Assembly: GCF_040712085.1 (NCBI RefSeq)
Contig: NZ_JBFCVK010000010.1
Location: 1 to 64,000 of the forward strand
DNA from: Aquibaculum sediminis
Lineage (GTDB): Bacteria; Pseudomonadota; Alphaproteobacteria; Kiloniellales; DSM-21159
Reading direction: 5' to 3'
Length of the DNA stretch: 64,000 bases
Positions 40,889 to 60,481 of the stretch are shown piece after piece. The translations under genes and the position numbers were made by a program. Every line of letters begins with the position of its first letter. Position 1 is the stretch's first letter. The notes under the pieces are model-generated. The model was not told where the DNA came from. It searched no databases and worked only from the letters and a program-made list of their open reading frames with translations.

Positions 40889-41269
40889 ATGGCTGATTTG
40901 GATAAGTTGGTCGAAGAGCTCTCGCAGCTCACAGTTCTGGAAGCGGCGGAACTCGCCACGAAGCTTGAGGAGACCTGGGGCGTGTCCGCAGCGGCTCCGG
41001 TCGCCATGGCAGCGATGCCGGGCGCAGGCGGCGGCGAGGCCGAGGCGGCCGAAGAGCAGACGGAGTTCGATGTCATCCTGGCTGCTGCCGGTGACAAGAA
41101 GATCAACGTCATCAAGGAAGTCCGCGCCATCACTGGCCTGGGCCTGAAGGAAGCCAAGGACCTGGTCGAGGGTGCGCCCAAGCCGGTCAAGGAAGGCGTG
41201 TCCAAGGACGACGCCGACAAGTTGAAGAAGCAGCTCGAGGAGGCCGGTGCGACTGTCGAGGTCAAGTGA
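40889..41269 (+). CDS. rplL: 50S ribosomal protein L7/L12
   Basis: 126 residues. N-terminal dimerisation helices (LDKLVEELSQLTVLEAAELATKLEE), Ala/Gly-rich hinge, and C-terminal factor-binding domain (EFDVILAAAGDKKINVIKEVRAITGLGLKEAKDLVE). Recruits elongation factors to the ribosome. Followed by a strong hairpin before rpoB. Confidence 0.98.
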   Translation: MADLDKLVEELSQLTVLEAAELATKLEETWGVSAAAPVAMAAMPGAGGGEAEAAEEQTEFDVILAAAGDKKINVIKEVRAITGLGLKEAKDLVEGAPKPVKEGVSKDDADKLKKQLEEAGATVEVK

Positions 41270-41301
41270 CGACCCAACAGCTGCTGTTTCGGACGTAAGG
41301 T

Positions 41302-41346
41302 CCGGCCGGCGCGCGGGGCAAGCCCCCGCGCGCCGTGCCGGCTTTT
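41302..41346 (+). terminator. Attenuator-like hairpin between rplL and rpoB
   Basis: Eleven uninterrupted pairs (GGCGCGCGGGG at 41308-41318 with CCCCGCGCGCC at 41324-41334) are extended by six more pairs beyond a single bulged T, and CTTTT follows. A second small hairpin GCCCGC-GTGA-GCGGGC lies at 41365-41380. In E. coli a partial terminator at this place lets ribosomal proteins be made in excess over RNA polymerase; the same role is likely here. Confidence 0.7.
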
Positions 41347-41506
41347 CGCGTCCGCACCCCTTTTGCCCGCGTGAGCGGGCCCGCCCGAACAAGAGGACCG
41401 GGGCGGTAAATCCACAGGTCCCTCGGCGCCGCCGATCCGGCGCCGCTCTCCCCAAATGTCGGCCGTGCGGCGGCGGTCGGCAGCGAGATCGGAACGAGGG
41501 TCTGCA

Positions 41507-45679
<4,173 letters not shown>

Positions 45680-45682
45680 GGT

Positions 45683-45702
45683 GGCGGCCCTTCGGGGCCG
45701 TC
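45683..45702 (+). other. UUCG-loop hairpin between rpoB and rpoC
   Basis: GGCGGCCC-TTCG-GGGCCGTC forms an eight-bp stem with a stable TTCG tetraloop, immediately after the rpoB stop. No long T-run follows, so it is more likely an mRNA-stabilising or processing element than a terminator. Confidence 0.45.
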
Positions 45703-45746
45703 CCTTTCGCCCCGCTTCGCCTCGACCACGCTAGCTGGAGACAGCC

Positions 45747-49943
<4,197 letters not shown>

Positions 49944-49964
49944 GGCGAGGTTCGATCTTCCTTG

Positions 49965-50000
49965 CGGGCGGCCGCCGTCGGGTGGCCGCCCGTGGTTTTT
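49965..50000 (+). terminator. Rho-independent terminator after rpoC
   Basis: Nine-bp stem CGGGCGGCC / GGCCGCCCG around a ten-base loop, followed by TGG and TTTTT. It ends the rpoBC transcript and separates it from the rpsL promoter. Confidence 0.85.
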
Positions 50001-50111
50001 GCAACTGCGAAAGAATCCTGCGGTCCTGGGGACAGGAACGACATGGAGAAGCAGCGATAAGCCCCGAAAATCGCAGGCAAAGGCTTTGTTCGGAGAATCT
50101 TGTGATCGGGG

Positions 50112-50140
50112 TTGACGGCCAGGGGGCGCGCTCATACTAT
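50112..50140 (+). promoter_or_regulatory. Promoter of the str operon (rpsL-rpsG-fusA-tuf)
   Basis: TTGACG (50112-50117), exactly 17 bases, then TACTAT (50135-50140): a near-consensus sigma-70-type promoter. It leaves an untranslated leader of about 180 bases before rpsL. Confidence 0.75.
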
Positions 50141-50147
50141 GCGCCCG

Positions 50148-50327
50148 TTCCACAAGGTGGGGTTGGTGGTAGGCCCTCAAGGCGGCCTAGACGCATCCCT
50201 GGAGGATACACGACACGACATTCGGGCCATGGCCCGACCACCAAACGCCAGCGGGAGCCGTAGGAAAAACTGCTCCTTAAGCTGGCGTTTGTTTCGCAGA
50301 CATTTGGGCACACGGGAAAGCGATCGC
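50148..50327 (+). promoter_or_regulatory. rpsL leader with inverted repeats
   Basis: No gene is seen. The leader contains a perfect 14-bp palindrome CGGGCCATGGCCCG (50223-50236) and a ten-bp inverted repeat AAACGCCAGC (50243-50252) with GCTGGCGTTT (50281-50290) enclosing 28 bases. Together they could form a structured S12 or S7-type leader that controls translation of the operon. Confidence 0.45.
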
Positions 50328-50699
50328 ATGCCGACGGTCAATCAGCTTATTCGCAAGCCGCGCCAGCCCCAGCGGGCGCGCAACAAGGTGCCGGCTATGG
50401 AAGCCAACCCGCAGAAGCGGGGCGTGTGCACACGCGTGTATACGACGACTCCAAAGAAGCCGAACTCCGCCTTGCGCAAGGTCGCTAAGGTGCGGCTGAC
50501 CAACGGCTTTGAAGTCGTGACCTACATCCCCGGCGAGGGACATAACCTCCAAGAGCACTCCGTGGTTCTGATCCGCGGCGGTCGCGTCAAGGATCTGCCG
50601 GGCGTGCGTTACCACATCATTCGCGGCACGCTTGATACCCAGGGTATCGCCGCCCGCCGTCAGCGCCGTTCGAAGTACGGCGCCAAGCGGCCGAAGTGA
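50328..50699 (+). CDS. rpsL: 30S ribosomal protein S12
   Basis: 123 residues. Decoding-centre protein with TTTPKKPNSALRKVAKVRLTN and GGRVKDLPGVRYH. Both lysines that mutate in streptomycin-resistant strains are the sensitive type. The open frame upstream belongs to the leader; ATG 50328 (MPTVNQLIRKPR) is the family start. Confidence 0.99.
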   Translation: MPTVNQLIRKPRQPQRARNKVPAMEANPQKRGVCTRVYTTTPKKPNSALRKVAKVRLTNGFEVVTYIPGEGHNLQEHSVVLIRGGRVKDLPGVRYHIIRGTLDTQGIAARRQRRSKYGAKRPK

Positions 50700-50713
50700 G
50701 GAGCTAGACCGAG

Positions 50714-51184
50714 ATGTCTCGCCGTCATAGCGCTGAAAAGCGAGAGATCCTGCCGGACCCGAAGTTCGGCGACGTGATCGTCAGCAAGTTCATGAACAAC
50801 CTGATGCTGGATGGGAAGAAGTCTGTCGCCGAGCATATCGTCTACGGCGCATTCGACCTCCTGGTATCGCGGGGTGGCAACGATCCGGTGCGCATGTTCC
50901 ATGACGCCCTGGGTAACATCCGCCCGGAAGTCGAGGTGCGCTCCCGTCGTGTCGGCGGTGCCACCTATCAGGTCCCGGTGGAGGTGCGCACCGAACGTGC
51001 CCAGGCGCTGTCCATGCGCTGGCTGATCAACGCCGCCCGGGCCCGTTCCGAAATGACCATGACGGCCCGCTTGGCCGGCGAGCTGATGGACGCGGCGAAC
51101 AATCGCGGCGCGGCCGTCAAGAAGCGCGAAGACACGCACCGGATGGCGGAAGCCAACCGCGCGTTCTCGCACTATCGCTGGTAA
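50714..51184 (+). CDS. rpsG: 30S ribosomal protein S7
   Basis: 156 residues. Nucleates assembly of the 30S head. Shows KFGDVIVSKFMNNLMLDGKKSVAE and NRAFSHYRW at the end. 14 bases after rpsL. Confidence 0.99.
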   Translation: MSRRHSAEKREILPDPKFGDVIVSKFMNNLMLDGKKSVAEHIVYGAFDLLVSRGGNDPVRMFHDALGNIRPEVEVRSRRVGGATYQVPVEVRTERAQALSMRWLINAARARSEMTMTARLAGELMDAANNRGAAVKKREDTHRMAEANRAFSHYRW

Positions 51185-51215
51185 GGCGACGTCGTCGCCA
51201 GGATGAGAGGTTAGA

Positions 51216-53294
<2,079 letters not shown>

Positions 53295-53353
53295 CGGGCC
53301 GGCACCACGCGCAACCATAACCACGAAGTATCCGTCGCGGAGTAAAATGAGCC

Positions 53354-54544
<1,191 letters not shown>

Positions 54545-54561
54545 CCAGGGACCAGTATCGT

Positions 54562-54592
54562 ACGGTCCGGCGGCATTTTGCTGCCGGACCGT
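54562..54592 (+). promoter_or_regulatory. Hairpin between tuf copy 2 and rpsJ
   Basis: ACGGTCCGGC pairs with GCCGGACCGT (ten bp) and the stem continues for three more pairs, including one G-T, around the loop ATTTT. No T-run follows. It may be a partial terminator, a processing site or a control element of the S10 operon. Confidence 0.5.
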
Positions 54593-54617
54593 CAGGTTCC
54601 CAAGCGAGCGCTGAACA

Positions 54618-54932
54618 ATGGATCATCAAAACATTCGCATCCGCCTGAAGGCGTTCGATCACCGGATTCTGGACCAGTCCACCGGCGAGATCGTGAATAC
54701 GGCGAGGCGAACGGGCGCCCAGGTGCGCGGACCGATTCCGCTGCCCACCCGCATTGAGCGTTTCACTGTGCTGCGCTCGCCACACATCGACAAGAAGAGC
54801 CGCGAGCAGTTCGAAATGCGGACGCACAAGCGGCTCCTGGACATTGTCGACCCCACTCCGCAGACCGTCGATGCTTTGATGAAGCTCGATCTGGCCTCCG
54901 GTGTGGACGTCGAGATCAAGTTGAAGGGATGA
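54618..54932 (+). CDS. rpsJ: 30S ribosomal protein S10
   Basis: 104 residues; also NusE in antitermination. IRIRLKAFDHRILDQSTGEIVNTARRTGAQVRGPIPLPT is diagnostic. First gene of the S10 cluster; its stop overlaps an upstream ATG option for rplC. Confidence 0.99.
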   Translation: MDHQNIRIRLKAFDHRILDQSTGEIVNTARRTGAQVRGPIPLPTRIERFTVLRSPHIDKKSREQFEMRTHKRLLDIVDPTPQTVDALMKLDLASGVDVEIKLKG

Positions 54933-54937
54933 CCCCA

Positions 54938-55669
54938 ATGCGCACGGGCTTGATTGCGCAGAAACTCGGGATGACCCGGGTGTTCAAGGAGGATGGGACC
55001 CACATTCCGGTCACCGTTCTCAAAGTGGACGCCTGCCAGGTTGTCGCGGTGCGCACTGCGGAAAAGGACGGCTACACGGCGCTGCAGCTTGGCGTCGGCG
55101 CGGCGAAGCCGAATCGCGTCTCCAAGCCGGAGCGTGAGCGCTTCGCCAAGGCTAAGGTGGCGCCGAAGAAGAAGCTGGCCGAGTTCCGGGTCTCCCCGGA
55201 GGCGACGCTGGACGTGGGCAGCGAGCTGTCTGTCGCCCACTTCGTTGCCGGCCAGAAGGTCGACGTGACGGCTTCGTCCGTCGGTAAGGGCTTCGCCGGC
55301 GCCATGAAGCGCTGGGGTTTCGGCGGCTTGCGGGCCAGCCATGGCGTGTCGGTCTCTCACCGCAGCCTTGGCTCGACCGGTAACAACCAGGATCCCGGCA
55401 AGGTCTTCAAGGGCAAGAAGATGGCCGGCCACATGGGCGATCGTCGCGTGACCACCCAGAACCTGGAAGTGGTCTCCACCGACGAGGCGCGTGGCCTGAT
55501 CATGGTGCGCGGCGCGGTGCCGGGTGCCGAGGGCGGCTGGGTTCTGGTGCGCGATGCGGTCAAGGCGAAGCTGCCGGAGGATCTTCCCTTCCCGGCCGCG
55601 TTGATGCAGGCCGCCGGGCAGGCGGACGCCGCCGAGGCGACGCCGGCCGATAACGAGAAGGAGCAGTGA
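54938..55669 (+). CDS. rplC: 50S ribosomal protein L3
   Basis: 243 residues. Starts MRTGLIAQKLGMTRVF; an ATG three codons earlier (54929) overlaps the rpsJ stop and is possible. Core region GFAGAMKRWGFGGLRASHGVS and HMGDRRVTTQNLEVV. One of the first proteins to bind 23S rRNA. Confidence 0.98.
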   Translation: MRTGLIAQKLGMTRVFKEDGTHIPVTVLKVDACQVVAVRTAEKDGYTALQLGVGAAKPNRVSKPERERFAKAKVAPKKKLAEFRVSPEATLDVGSELSVAHFVAGQKVDVTASSVGKGFAGAMKRWGFGGLRASHGVSVSHRSLGSTGNNQDPGKVFKGKKMAGHMGDRRVTTQNLEVVSTDEARGLIMVRGAVPGAEGGWVLVRDAVKAKLPEDLPFPAALMQAAGQADAAEATPADNEKEQ

Positions 55670-55671
55670 CC

Positions 55672-56292
55672 ATGAAGCTCAAGGTCACAACGCTCGACAA
55701 CGCCGAAAGCGGCGAGATCGAACTGGCCGACGAGGTCTTCGGTGTTGCCGTGCGGCGGGACATCCTGGCCCGCGTGGTCAACTGGCAGCTGGCCAAGCGC
55801 CGCGCCGGGACCCACAAGACCAAGTCCCGCGGCGAGGTGACGGGAACCTCCAAGAAGGCCTATCGCCAGAAGGGCACAGGTCGGGCGCGTCGAGGCAACC
55901 TGAAGACCAACATCATGCGCAGCGGTGGTACCGTCCATGGGCCCACGCCGCGTGATCACAGCCATGACCTGACCAAGAAGTTCCGGCAGCTCGGTCTGAA
56001 GACCGCGCTCTCGGCCAAGGCGGCCGACGGCAAGCTGGTGGTGCTGGATGCGGCCAAGCTCGACAGCCACAAGACCGGTGACCTGGCCAAGCGGCTTCAG
56101 GCGCTGGGTTGGGGCAACGCGCTGATCATCGACGGGCCTGAAATGGACGAGCTGTTCCAGCGTGCCGCGCGCAACCTGTCTGGCATCGATGTACTGCCGC
56201 AGCAGGGTGCCAACGTTTACGACATCCTGCGTCGCGACCAGCTCGTGCTGACCCGCAACGCCGTCGAAGCGCTGGAGGCGCGACTCAAATGA
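55672..56292 (+). CDS. rplD: 50S ribosomal protein L4
   Basis: 206 residues. The exit-tunnel loop includes KKAYRQKGTGRARRGN and GGTVHGPTPRDHS. Start ATG 55672 has GGAG eight bases upstream, inside the rplC stop region. In E. coli L4 also controls the S10 operon. Overlaps rplW by four bases. Confidence 0.98.
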   Translation: MKLKVTTLDNAESGEIELADEVFGVAVRRDILARVVNWQLAKRRAGTHKTKSRGEVTGTSKKAYRQKGTGRARRGNLKTNIMRSGGTVHGPTPRDHSHDLTKKFRQLGLKTALSAKAADGKLVVLDAAKLDSHKTGDLAKRLQALGWGNALIIDGPEMDELFQRAARNLSGIDVLPQQGANVYDILRRDQLVLTRNAVEALEARLK

Positions 56293-56621
56293 GCAGAGCA
56301 CGGTCCCGCAAGAAGATCGAGGTGCGCCTCTCCGAGGAGCGCAAGCTGGAGATGATCCGGCGTCCGATCATCACCGAGAAGACCACCCTGATGGGCGAGC
56401 ACAACCAGGTCGCCTTCCAGGTGCCGATCGATGCGACCAAGCCCGAGATCAAGGCTGCGGTCGAAGGCGTCTTTTCGGTCAAGGTCAAGGCGGTCAACAC
56501 GCTGATCGCCAAGGGCAAGACGAAGCGCTTCCGCGGCCGTCCGGGCCGCCGCGCGGACATCAAGAAAGCGATGGTGACGCTGGAAGAGGGTCACTCCATC
56601 GATGTGACGACGGGGATCTGA
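56289..56621 (+). CDS. rplW: 50S ribosomal protein L23
   Basis: 110 residues, with a basic N-terminal extension before RRPIITEKTTLMGEHNQVAFQV. Exit-tunnel protein that docks trigger factor and SRP. ATGA overlap with rplD. Confidence 0.97.
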   Translation: MSRARSRKKIEVRLSEERKLEMIRRPIITEKTTLMGEHNQVAFQVPIDATKPEIKAAVEGVFSVKVKAVNTLIAKGKTKRFRGRPGRRADIKKAMVTLEEGHSIDVTTGI

Positions 56622-56625
56622 AGCG

Positions 56626-57456
56626 ATGGCGTTGAAGACCTATAATCCGGTGACACCGGGCCTGCGCCAGCTGGTGCAGGTGGACCGCTCGGCACTGTGG
56701 AAGGGCAAGCCGGTCAAGAAGCTGACCGAAGGCCTGACCAAGTCCGGCGGCCGCAACAATCATGGGCGGATCACCGCCCGGCGGATTGGTGGCGGTCACA
56801 AGCGGACCTACCGCATCGTCGACTTCAAGCGGCGCAAGTGGGACGTTGCCGCGACGGTGGAGCGACTGGAATACGATCCCAACCGCACCGCCTTCATCGC
56901 GCTGCTGCGCTACGAAGACGGCGAGCAGGCCTACATTCTGGCTCCACAGCGCCTGGGCGTTGGCGACAAGGTGATCGCCAGCGAGAAGGTGGACGTGAAG
57001 CCGGGCAATGCGATGCCGCTGAAGTCGGTTCCGGTGGGCACGATCGTGCACAACGTCGAGCTGAAGCCGGCCAAGGGCGGGCAGATTGCCCGGGCCGCCG
57101 GCGCCTACGTCCAGCTTGTCGGCCGCGACCAGGGTTACGCCCTGTTGCGCCTGGCTTCGGGCGAGGTGCGCATGGTGCGCCAGGAGTGCATGGCAACCAT
57201 CGGTGCGGTTTCCAACCCGGATCAGACCAACGTCAAGCTCGGCAAGGCCGGCCGTCAACGCTGGCTGGGCAAACGCCCCTCGGTGCGCGGCGTGGCCATG
57301 AACCCGATCGATCACCCGCATGGCGGTGGTGAAGGTCGCACCTCTGGCGGTCGCCATCCGGTGACCCCCTGGGGCCAGCCGACCAAGGGCCGCAAGACCC
57401 GCCAAAACAAAAAGACCGACGCGCTCATCGTGCGGCGTCGGCACGCGAAGAAGTAA
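56626..57456 (+). CDS. rplB: 50S ribosomal protein L2
   Basis: 276 residues. Needed for subunit association and the peptidyl-transferase centre; the functional region MNPIDHPHGGGEGRTSGGRHPVTPWG is intact. Start ATG 56626, four bases after rplW. Confidence 0.99.
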   Translation: MALKTYNPVTPGLRQLVQVDRSALWKGKPVKKLTEGLTKSGGRNNHGRITARRIGGGHKRTYRIVDFKRRKWDVAATVERLEYDPNRTAFIALLRYEDGEQAYILAPQRLGVGDKVIASEKVDVKPGNAMPLKSVPVGTIVHNVELKPAKGGQIARAAGAYVQLVGRDQGYALLRLASGEVRMVRQECMATIGAVSNPDQTNVKLGKAGRQRWLGKRPSVRGVAMNPIDHPHGGGEGRTSGGRHPVTPWGQPTKGRKTRQNKKTDALIVRRRHAKK

Positions 57457-57468
57457 GGAGCCGCGAAG

Positions 57469-57747
57469 ATGGCGCGTTCTGTCTGGAAGGGCCCCTTCGT
57501 CGACGGCTTTCTGCTGAAGAAGGCGGAAGCGGTACGGGGCTCGGGACGAAACGAGATTATCAGGACCTGGTCGCGGCGCTCGACCATCATGCCGCAGTTC
57601 GTCGGCCTGACGTTCGGCGTCTACAATGGTCAGAAGTTCCTGCCGGTCCTGGTGACCGAGCACATGGTGGGTCACAAGTTTGGCGAGTTTGCGCCGACTC
57701 GGACCTTCTACGGCCACACGGTCGACAAGAAGGCGAAGCGGAGATAA
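57469..57747 (+). CDS. rpsS: 30S ribosomal protein S19
   Basis: 92 residues: ARSVWKGPFVDGFLLKKAE, then TWSRRSTIMPQFVGLTFGVYNG and GHKFGEFAPTRTFYGH. Binds the 30S head with S13. Confidence 0.99.
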   Translation: MARSVWKGPFVDGFLLKKAEAVRGSGRNEIIRTWSRRSTIMPQFVGLTFGVYNGQKFLPVLVTEHMVGHKFGEFAPTRTFYGHTVDKKAKRR

Positions 57748-57750
57748 GCG

Positions 57751-58131
57751 ATGGGCAAGCCTAAGAGAGAGCGAGGCCTGGCAGACAACGAGGCGATGGC
57801 CTCGGCCAGCATGCTGCGCACCAGCCCGCAGAAGCTGAACCTTGTGGCGGCAATGATTCGCGGCAAGGCGGCTGACAAGGCGCTGGCGGAGCTGACCTTC
57901 TCCAAGCGTCGCATCGCACAGGACGTCAGGAAGGTCCTGCAGTCCGCGATCGCGAACGCCGAGAACAATCATCAGCTCGACGTCGACCGGCTCTATGTGG
58001 CCGAAGCGACGGTGGGCAAGGCGCTGACGATGAAGCGCTTCCGGCCCCGCGCCCGCGGTCGTGTCGGCAAGATCATCAAGCCCTGGAGCCGTCTGCGCCT
58101 GGTGGTTCGTGAGCGCGAGGAGACCGTTTAA
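57751..58131 (+). CDS. rplV: 50S ribosomal protein L22
   Basis: 126 residues. Globular part RTSPQKLNLVAAMIRGKAADKALAELTF and tunnel loop ending in KRFRPRARGRVGKIIKPWSRL. Three bases after rpsS and one base before rpsC. Confidence 0.98.
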   Translation: MGKPKRERGLADNEAMASASMLRTSPQKLNLVAAMIRGKAADKALAELTFSKRRIAQDVRKVLQSAIANAENNHQLDVDRLYVAEATVGKALTMKRFRPRARGRVGKIIKPWSRLRLVVREREETV

Positions 58132-58132
58132 C

Positions 58133-58828
58133 ATGGGTCACAAAGTCAATCCGATCGGCCTGCGCCTCGGCATCAACCGCACCTGGGATTCGCGGTGGTA
58201 CGCCGGCAAGGACTACGGCACGCTGCTGCACGACGACCTCAAGCTGCGCGAGTTTCTCTCCAAGCGGCTGAAGCAGGCAGGCGTGTCGCGGGTCGTGATC
58301 GAGCGGCCGGCCAAGCGGGCCCGCGTGACGATCCACACGGCGCGGCCGGGGGTTGTTATTGGCAAGAAGGGCGCCGATATTGAGCGTCTGCGCCAGGACC
58401 TCGCCCGGATGACCGGCGGGGACGTGAGCCTCAACATCGTCGAAATCCGCAAGCCCGAGGTCGACGCCCAGCTGGTGGCCGATAACATCGCCCAGCAGCT
58501 CGAGCGCCGGGTCGCCTTCCGCCGCGCCATGAAGCGCGCAGTGCAGAACGCGATGCGACTGGGTGCCCAGGGCATTCGGATCAACTGCAGCGGCCGTCTT
58601 GGCGGTGCCGAGATCGCGCGGCTCGAGTGGTATCGCGAAGGCCGCGTGCCCTTGCACACCCTGCGCGCCGACATCGACTACGGCGAGGCCACGGGTCACA
58701 CGACCTACGGCACCTGCGGTGTGAAGGTGTGGATCTTCAAGGGCGAAGTCATGGCCCACGATCCCATGGCACAGGACAAGCGTATGGCCGAAGCGCAGCC
58801 GGGAAGTTCCGGCGGCGGGCGCCAGTAA
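58133..58828 (+). CDS. rpsC: 30S ribosomal protein S3
   Basis: 231 residues. Starts MGHKVNPIGLRLGINRTWDSRWY; KH domain with PGVVIGKKGADIERLRQDL; C-terminal GRLGGAEIARLEWYREGRVPLHTLRADIDYG. Part of the mRNA entry channel. Confidence 0.99.
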   Translation: MGHKVNPIGLRLGINRTWDSRWYAGKDYGTLLHDDLKLREFLSKRLKQAGVSRVVIERPAKRARVTIHTARPGVVIGKKGADIERLRQDLARMTGGDVSLNIVEIRKPEVDAQLVADNIAQQLERRVAFRRAMKRAVQNAMRLGAQGIRINCSGRLGGAEIARLEWYREGRVPLHTLRADIDYGEATGHTTYGTCGVKVWIFKGEVMAHDPMAQDKRMAEAQPGSSGGGRQ

Positions 58829-58868
58829 GGGCCGAACGGTCGGTCTATCAGGTTAGGGAACGGGAACG

Positions 58869-59288
58869 ATGTTGTCTCCGAAGCGGACCAAGTACCGCAA
58901 GCAGCACAAGGGCCGGATCAAGGGCATGGCCAAGGGGGGCACCGAGCTCAACTTCGGTGCCTATGGCCTCAAGGCCACGACTCCGGGTCGGGTCTCGGCT
59001 CGCCAGATCGAAGCCGCGCGCCGGGCAATCACCCGCCACATGCGCCGCGTTGGCAAGCTGTGGATCCGCATCTTCCCGGACGTGCCGGTCTCTCAGAAGC
59101 CGCAGGAAGTGCGCATGGGCTCCGGCAAGGGTTCCCCGGAATGGTGGGCCGCGCGGGTCAAGCCCGGTCGCGTCATGTTTGAACTCGATGGCGTGAGCCG
59201 CGAGATGGCCGAGCAGGCCTTCGTTCTGGCCGCAGCGAAGCTGCCGGTGCAGACGCGCTTCGTCACCCGTATCGGCGAGGAGGGCTGA
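58869..59288 (+). CDS. rplP: 50S ribosomal protein L16
   Basis: 139 residues: MLSPKRTKYRKQHKGRIKG, then the conserved MGSGKGSPEWWAARVKPGR. Contacts A-site tRNA. 40 bases after rpsC. Confidence 0.99.
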   Translation: MLSPKRTKYRKQHKGRIKGMAKGGTELNFGAYGLKATTPGRVSARQIEAARRAITRHMRRVGKLWIRIFPDVPVSQKPQEVRMGSGKGSPEWWAARVKPGRVMFELDGVSREMAEQAFVLAAAKLPVQTRFVTRIGEEG

Positions 59289-59292
59289 CGCC

Positions 59293-59493
59293 ATGAAGGT
59301 CGTCGATTTGCGAGCGAAGACGTCCGACCAGTTGAAGGACGAGCTGCTCAAGCTGCGGCGGGAATCGTTCAATTTGCGGTTCCAGCAGGCCAGCGGCCAG
59401 CTCGAGAATACTGCGCGTGTGCGCCAGGTGCGCCGCGACATCGCGCGTATCAAGACAGTTCTGCGCGATAAGACCGCGCAGAGCGCCCAGTAG
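59293..59493 (+). CDS. rpmC: 50S ribosomal protein L29
   Basis: 66 residues, helical hairpin: LRAKTSDQLKDELLKLRRESFNLRFQQASGQLENTARVRQVRRDIARIKT. Located at the tunnel exit next to L23. Four bases after rplP. Confidence 0.98.
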   Translation: MKVVDLRAKTSDQLKDELLKLRRESFNLRFQQASGQLENTARVRQVRRDIARIKTVLRDKTAQSAQ

Positions 59494-59505
59494 GAGTAAG
59501 GTTCC

Positions 59506-59763
59506 ATGCCGCGTCGCATGCTGCAGGGTGTCGTCGTGTCGAATAAAGCCGACAAGTCGGCCACCGTTCTCGTGGAGCGGCGGGTGATGCACCCGCTGTA
59601 CAAGAAGTTCATCCGGTTGTCGAAGAAGTACCATGTCCACGATGAGCAGAATCGCTGCCGCGAAGGCGACGTGGTGCGGATCGTGGAGTGTCGCCCGATT
59701 TCCAAGACCAAGCGCTGGACGCTGGTCGAGGAAAACGGTGCTGCCGCTTCGACGCAGGCTTAA
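59506..59763 (+). CDS. rpsQ: 30S ribosomal protein S17
   Basis: 85 residues with the OB-fold signature LQGVVVSNKADKSATVLVERRVMHPLYKKFIRLSKKYHVHDE and GDVVRIVECRPISKTKRWTLVE. Confidence 0.98.
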   Translation: MPRRMLQGVVVSNKADKSATVLVERRVMHPLYKKFIRLSKKYHVHDEQNRCREGDVVRIVECRPISKTKRWTLVEENGAAASTQA

Positions 59764-59775
59764 GGAGCGCGCGCC

Positions 59776-60144
59776 ATGATCCAGATGCAAACCAATCTCG
59801 ATGTGGCCGATAACTCCGGCGCGCGCCGGGTCCAGTGCATCAAAGTACTGGGCGGCAGCAACCGGCGCACCGCCGGCATCGGCGACGTGATTGTCGTGTC
59901 CGTCAAGGAAGCCATTCCGCGCGGACGCGTTAAAAAGGGCGATGTGCTGCGGGCCGTGATCGTACGCACCGCCAAGGATATCCGCCGCGACGACGGAACG
60001 GTGATTCGTTTCGACCGAAACGCCGCGGTGTTGATCAACAAGCAGGGTGAGCCGGTCGGTACGCGTATCTTCGGTCCGGTTACCCGCGAATTGCGCGCCA
60101 AGAAGTTCATGAAGATCATCTCCTTGGCGCCTGAGGTGTTGTGA
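59776..60144 (+). CDS. rplN: 50S ribosomal protein L14
   Basis: 122 residues: MIQMQTNLDVADNSGARRVQCIKVLGG, and RAVIVRTAKDIRRDDGTVIRFDRNAAVLIN. Intersubunit bridge protein. First gene of the spc part; its TGA overlaps the rplX start. Confidence 0.99.
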   Translation: MIQMQTNLDVADNSGARRVQCIKVLGGSNRRTAGIGDVIVVSVKEAIPRGRVKKGDVLRAVIVRTAKDIRRDDGTVIRFDRNAAVLINKQGEPVGTRIFGPVTRELRAKKFMKIISLAPEVL

Positions 60145-60464
60145 TGGCGAAGCAGATGAAGATCCGCAAAGGCGACCGGGTGGTCGTCCTGACCGGAAAA
60201 GACAAGGGCCGAAGCGGCGAAGTGTTGCGTGCGATTCCGAAAGAGGATCGCGTCGTTGTTCAGGGCGTGAACATGGTGACAAAGCACCAGCGCCCCACTG
60301 CGAGCAACCAGGGCGGCATCGTGCAGATCGAGGCGTCGATCCATGTTTCCAACGTGGCGATGGCTGATCCGCGTGACGGTGCAGCGAGCCGCATCGGCGT
60401 AAAGATTGACGGTGAGCGCAAGCTGCGCGTGGCCCGTCGCTCCGGCGAAGTGATCGACAGATAA
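60144..60464 (+). CDS. rplX: 50S ribosomal protein L24
   Basis: 106 residues with the KOW motif KIRKGDRVVVLTGKDKGRSGEVL and VVQGVNMVTKHQRPT. Start ATG 60144 shares a base with the rplN stop. Confidence 0.98.
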   Translation: MAKQMKIRKGDRVVVLTGKDKGRSGEVLRAIPKEDRVVVQGVNMVTKHQRPTASNQGGIVQIEASIHVSNVAMADPRDGAASRIGVKIDGERKLRVARRSGEVIDR

Positions 60465-60481
60465 TGGGCGAGGCAATGAAC

